NCBI RefSeq assembly: GCF_000332415.1
Contig: NZ_AOHC02000019.1
Location: 17,501-81,500 of the forward strand
Reading direction: 5' to 3'
Length of the DNA stretch: 64,000 nt
From: Leptospira weilii serovar Ranarum str. ICFT
GTDB taxonomy: Bacteria; Spirochaetota; Leptospiria; Leptospirales; Leptospiraceae
Positions within the stretch are counted from its first letter, which is position 1. Each line of letters opens with the position of its first letter. A program made the translations under genes and the position numbers. Shown piece after piece: positions 61,283 through 64,000 of the stretch. The notes under the pieces are model-generated. The model did not search any database. It saw only the letters and a list, made by a program, of their open reading frames with translations, and was not told the DNA's origin.

Positions 61283-61373
61283 ACTATATAATCAGTACCT
61301 AATATTTTGCATAAAAGCGATTTTTTGCGATAAAAATAAGCGGAACTCGATTTTATAGAGATCGCTAAGAACT
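61283..61373 (+). repeat. ~91-bp imperfect repeat (copy A)
   Basis: It shares with copy B at 63527-63617 the framework ACTATATAAT, GTACC(T/C)AATATTTTGC, TTTTGCGATAAAAAT, CGG.ACTCGATTTTATAG and GATC, at roughly 80% identity by eye. It lies just upstream of the DsbA-like gene. No coding content. Perhaps a promoter-bearing element or a small mobile repeat. Confidence 0.65.
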
Positions 61374-61419
61374 GTTAGGAATCTCCAAAAAATTTGCGGG
61401 CCTACAAACAAAGGAAAAA

Positions 61420-62061
61420 ATGAACGGAATCGAACCCCGACACTCCATCCTTTATGCGGCGGATCCTCTTTGTCCCTGGTGTTACGGTTTCGGTCCTATC
61501 CTTCAAAAAGTCCGAGAAGATTATAAAAGTAAAATCCGTTTTTCCTTAGTCCTAGGCGGCCTACGTTTTGAAAACAGCGCGGAATTCCTAACTCCCGAAT
61601 TGGCAAGGACCTTAAAACACGAATGGAAAGACGCCGAAAGCGCCACAAAACGTCCGTTTCGATGGGGACTCCTTGACGGTAATGATTTTCTATACGATTC
61701 TTTTCCCGCCTGTAAAGCGGTTATCAGCGTTCAAAAAATAAATCCGGAAATCGCATTCGATTATTTGAATGCACTTTCCGAATCTTTTCATTTCGAAAAT
61801 CAAGATCCGACTTCTTTTCGGACTTTTGTAACGCTTTCGGAAAAGTTCGGAATCTCCGCCGAAGAATTTCAATCCGTATTCGAAAACACGGATACGGAAA
61901 CCAGAAACGATTTTTACTTCGGTTTTTCTTTGGGTGTAAGCGCCTTTCCGAGTTTGATCTTTTCGGACGGACTTGAAAGTGGAATCCTAACGAGAGGTTT
62001 TTGTACTTACGAACAAGTCGATTCCATTCTCAAAGATTATTTCAGAGCGATAAGAATCTAA
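61420..62061 (+). CDS. DsbA/FrnE-family thioredoxin-fold protein, 213 aa
   Basis: A thioredoxin fold with a CPWC pair (Cys18, Cys21) in [12 protein letters not shown], and a helical insertion region (~55-165) as in DsbA/FrnE (2-hydroxychromene isomerase-like) proteins. Toward the end, [11 protein letters not shown] has the cis-Pro typical of the fold. No signal peptide, so it acts in the cytoplasm, unlike periplasmic DsbA. The substrate is unknown. Upstream lies repeat copy A. Confidence 0.85.
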   Translation: MNGIEPRHSILYAADPLCPWCYGFGPILQKVREDYKSKIRFSLVLGGLRFENSAEFLTPELARTLKHEWKDAESATKRPFRWGLLDGNDFLYDSFPACKAVISVQKINPEIAFDYLNALSESFHFENQDPTSFRTFVTLSEKFGISAEEFQSVFENTDTETRNDFYFGFSLGVSAFPSLIFSDGLESGILTRGFCTYEQVDSILKDYFRAIRI

Positions 62062-62111
62062 ACGCCTCATCCCAAAAACAAAACGAACTCACGTTAAAGT
62101 AAAATCAACTT

Positions 62112-62498
62112 TTATGAATCCGCCTTTTCCTTCTTTCCTTCTTTGGATTCCGTCTTGCCGACGTAATTTGCCAGAACCAAAAGGATTCCTCCCAAAAACG
62201 CGGACCAAAAACCGGGGACCGATAAGGTTCCCGGAAACCAATCTCCGATAATCAAGATCACCCAAGCGTTGATGATCAAACCGATCAAACCCAAACTCAA
62301 ATAATAGAACAAGATTCCGATTCCAAGAGTCATGACGACCAAAATCAGTCTTAGGATCGTGTTGATGGTCACGAACGCGACCACAACGATGATCGAATTG
62401 ACCCAACCTCCCACCACGTGTAGATCGGGGTGAATTAAGGGAAATACGAACTCTACAACGAGAGACATTAAAATTAAAGAAAAGAAAAAATGAGTCAT
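62112..62498 (-). CDS. Phage-holin-IV-like four-helix membrane protein (YvlD type), 128 aa
   Basis: Four membrane helices (~5-20, ~30-50, ~55-80, ~98-118) in a compact layout, with the pattern [18 protein letters not shown] and [20 protein letters not shown] typical of the superfamily-IV holin/YvlD proteins. The C-terminus is charged and Lys-rich. These proteins are chromosomal, not necessarily phage-borne, and their role is unclear. No phage genes are nearby. Confidence 0.8.
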   Translation of the reverse strand: MTHFFFSLILMSLVVEFVFPLIHPDLHVVGGWVNSIIVVVAFVTINTILRLILVVMTLGIGILFYYLSLGLIGLIINAWVILIIGDWFPGTLSVPGFWSAFLGGILLVLANYVGKTESKEGKKEKADS

Positions 62499-62510
62499 AA
62501 CACTTCCGCT

Positions 62511-62699
62511 TTAAACGTAAACGTCTACATTGTTACCGATCGAAGAGGGAGGAGATCCGGGTGGAACCACCTGCGTATCGGGACTTTTGGCCTGATTATC
62601 CTGAGCGGTCACGATCTCCCTCGGAGACGAGCCGGTCGATACGGGCGCAATCGAATCCGAAAATAAAATCTGTCTGGAACCCACCGCCATGTATGACAT
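62511..62699 (-). CDS. Small Pro/Ser-rich protein, 62 aa
   Basis: A short protein (MSYMAVGSRQILFSDSIAPV...) with Pro/Ser-rich, probably disordered middle and the terminal block SSIGNNVDVYV. That end recalls small motility-type (YjfB-like) proteins, which also end in a Asn-Val-Asp stretch, but the match is short. It lies 12 bp upstream of the holin-like gene on the same strand. Whether it is translated is open. Confidence 0.5.
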   Translation of the reverse strand: MSYMAVGSRQILFSDSIAPVSTGSSPREIVTAQDNQAKSPDTQVVPPGSPPSSIGNNVDVYV

Positions 62700-62778
62700 A
62701 GTTACTTACTCCGTACGATCGACTCTGCGGATATTATAAAAAAATTCTCGAAGTCTTCCAAGGAAAATTATCGAACTC

Positions 62779-63525
62779 TTACGAAAAATTCCCGCTTCTA
62801 TCCGAAGAACATTTTTGCCCGAAAGCGCCGGTTACAATTCCGCCATACCAACGAAACAAGTTTACTTTTGGAAATACGGAACGAAAACTCGGCTCGTCCG
62901 AAAAAATAGCGCCGAAATCACGAATCGAATTCGCTAAGTATTCTTTTCCCACAAACGGATAAGAAATCAATTTTCCAATCTGCGGAAGAAAATACACGAA
63001 ATATAAACTCCAAAAGAAACGAGCGAATCCGGCCGGTTCGGATAACTCCGTAAAGACGAAGGTTCCGGAAGGTTTTAAAATTCGGTACACTTCCGAAATC
63101 AAAATATCCCTTTGTTCGGGTCGTAAGGTTTTGAATCCGAAAATACAACTGACTGCGTCGCAGGAATCCGAAGGTACGGAAGAAGCCAATGCGTTTTCCG
63201 TAAAATAAACGATATCCTTTTTCCCAAAACGTTCTTGTGCGCGCCGAATCATACCGCCGGAAACGTCCACACCGATGATTTTTTCGCAACGGAAATACTT
63301 TTTTAGAATTCCGATATTGTCTCCGTTCCCACACATCAAATCGCAAACGATCCCGCCTTCCGAAAGATTCAAAATCTTTAATGAACGTTTTCGCGTTCGG
63401 TTTGCCAATCCACACGAGAGAAAGCCGGTTAAATGATAACTTCTCGAAAAAAGATCGAAAAATCTTCTTTGATTTTCGATTTTATCGAAACGTTTTATTT
63501 TTTTCTTTGAGATCGCGTCGCTCAT
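62779..63525 (-). CDS. UbiE/COQ5-like SAM-dependent methyltransferase, 248 aa
   Basis: A class I methyltransferase: the SAM-binding block IVCDLMCGNGDNIGIL (~58-73), the acidic IGVDVSGGMIRRAQ (~87-100), and the later RILKPSGTFVFTEL (~148-161). The layout is that of UbiE/COQ5 and MenG, which methylate quinone precursors. As this gene sits alone, not in a menaquinone operon, other lipid or quinone substrates are possible. Repeat copy B begins 2 bp upstream of its start. Confidence 0.85.
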   Translation of the reverse strand: MSDAISKKKIKRFDKIENQRRFFDLFSRSYHLTGFLSCGLANRTRKRSLKILNLSEGGIVCDLMCGNGDNIGILKKYFRCEKIIGVDVSGGMIRRAQERFGKKDIVYFTENALASSVPSDSCDAVSCIFGFKTLRPEQRDILISEVYRILKPSGTFVFTELSEPAGFARFFWSLYFVYFLPQIGKLISYPFVGKEYLANSIRDFGAIFSDEPSFRSVFPKVNLFRWYGGIVTGAFGQKCSSDRSGNFS

Positions 63526-63526
63526 A

Positions 63527-63617
63527 ACTATATAATAAAGTACCCAATATTTTGCGTTGAAACAGCGTTTTGCGATAAAAATTAACGGTACTCGATTTTA
63601 TAGGGATCAGTAAAAAC
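63527..63617 (+). repeat. ~91-bp imperfect repeat (copy B)
   Basis: Second copy of the repeat at 61283, same strand. It directly abuts the start of the minus-strand methyltransferase gene, so it would overlap that promoter. The rest of 63618-63795 shows no gene. Confidence 0.65.
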
Positions 63618-63795
63618 CATCACTCTCGACGTTAACGAATCATAACGGACAAAGTAGCCTAAACTTCGGCAAATCCGCTTTTTATATGCAAAATCTATAA
63701 TGTATCGTGTAAGGATCCGTAAAGACGAAGGTCCCCAAATTTTCGGAATCCCCGGTTTTTAGAAAAAATTTTTCCGCTACAACTCGATACAAAAC

Positions 63796-64000
63796 TCATC
63801 TTTGTTCGACTCGATTTTTGATCTTAACCAGAACGTGACGATGGACTTCGTCGAGCAGATAGTCTTCCCATAATTCCCAATAGAATTTCGGTCCGAGATT
63901 GTTAACGTATCCTGTCGTAGCTACGACTTTAGTTTTATTTTCGGAAACCTCTACCAGACGAAACTCTCCGAATACGGCCCAAATCTTACCCCGGATATGT
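63796..64000 (-). CDS. C-terminal part of an unknown protein (partial), SRPBCC-like
   Basis: The frame is open to the right edge and ends in TGA at 63796-63798. The visible 67 residues read ...GKIWAVFGEFRLVEVSENKT, then VVATTGYVNNLGPKFYWELW and EDYLLDEVHRHVL, ending KIKNRVEQR. The strand pair, the conserved Trp/Tyr block and a final long helix recall the C-terminus of SRPBCC/polyketide-cyclase proteins. It is too short to be sure. Confidence 0.6.
   Translation of the reverse strand, partial: HIRGKIWAVFGEFRLVEVSENKTKVVATTGYVNNLGPKFYWELWEDYLLDEVHRHVLVKIKNRVEQR

Noticed and set aside
62112..62498. Prophage signal because of the holin-like protein
   Set aside because: No phage genes lie nearby; this holin-like family is widely chromosomal.

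Overview
The window looks like a chromosomal piece of a Leptospira (Spirochaetota). I infer this from content, not from a marker gene. The signs are loose spirochaetal lipoboxes, the Leptospira-type DUF1554 and DUF1566 lipoproteins, several class III nucleotide cyclases, a FecR protein next to a cyclase, a recC-recB-recD operon, and AT-rich intergenic DNA with small interspersed repeats. G+C looks to be in the low to mid 40s by eye. The species cannot be named. No rRNA, tRNA, CRISPR array, IS transposase or replication origin was seen.

Layout. 1-5.8 kb: the end of a possible acyltransferase gene, two overlapping hypothetical genes, a soluble NMT1-PAS histidine kinase with a small membrane partner, and a divergent lytic transglycosylase. 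6-9.8 kb: a TetR regulator, an orphan TaqI-like adenine methyltransferase, a 43-residue gene and a secreted protein. 9.8-11.6 kb: repeat-rich DNA with a decayed DUF1566 lipoprotein gene. 12.2-20 kb: a complete TonB-dependent uptake locus (surface lipoprotein, second lipoprotein, receptor, ExbB, two ExbD, TonB) with a shared operator-like motif in front of its two transcription units. 20.4-25.9 kb: a minus-strand operon of membrane adenylate cyclase, FecR protein, Fn3-like protein and DUF1554 lipoprotein.

26-28.3 kb: a UbiA-like membrane protein, a PEDS1/CarF-type plasmanylethanolamine desaturase and a DUF2721-like protein. 28.4-34.9 kb: the most unusual region. It holds an ankyrin/DUF4303-like protein, a WGR-LRR protein, a protein with two WGR domains fused to an ATP-dependent DNA ligase core, and a soluble adenylate cyclase. 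The first 150 or so bases of the two WGR genes are nearly identical. 34.9-36.7 kb: a TPP riboswitch and thiC. 36.7-41.4 kb: a DUF1566 lipoprotein, ppnP, a KDSR-like reductase and an ABC-2 exporter.

41.4-51.4 kb: recC-recB-recD with divergent recQ. 51.4-58 kb: a three-copy 40-bp tandem repeat, a SRPBCC protein, a YyaL-type protein, a TolC-type protein and a membrane AraC regulator. 58-64 kb: a MORN lipoprotein, a metallophosphoesterase, a decayed SpoIIE-type phosphatase fragment, small membrane proteins, a DsbA-like protein, a UbiE-like methyltransferase and a partial gene at the edge.

How the parts work together. Many operons use 4-bp ATGA, GTGA or TTGA start/stop overlaps, which fixes several starts. 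Three copies of an 80-83 bp element with terminal inverted repeats (10.4, 20.1 and 55.9 kb) and two of a different ~90 bp element (61.3 and 63.5 kb) show small non-autonomous repeats spreading through intergenic DNA. The best candidate for an undescribed system is the WGR/ligase/cyclase cluster, whose parts suggest DNA-break sensing, strand joining and cAMP signalling.
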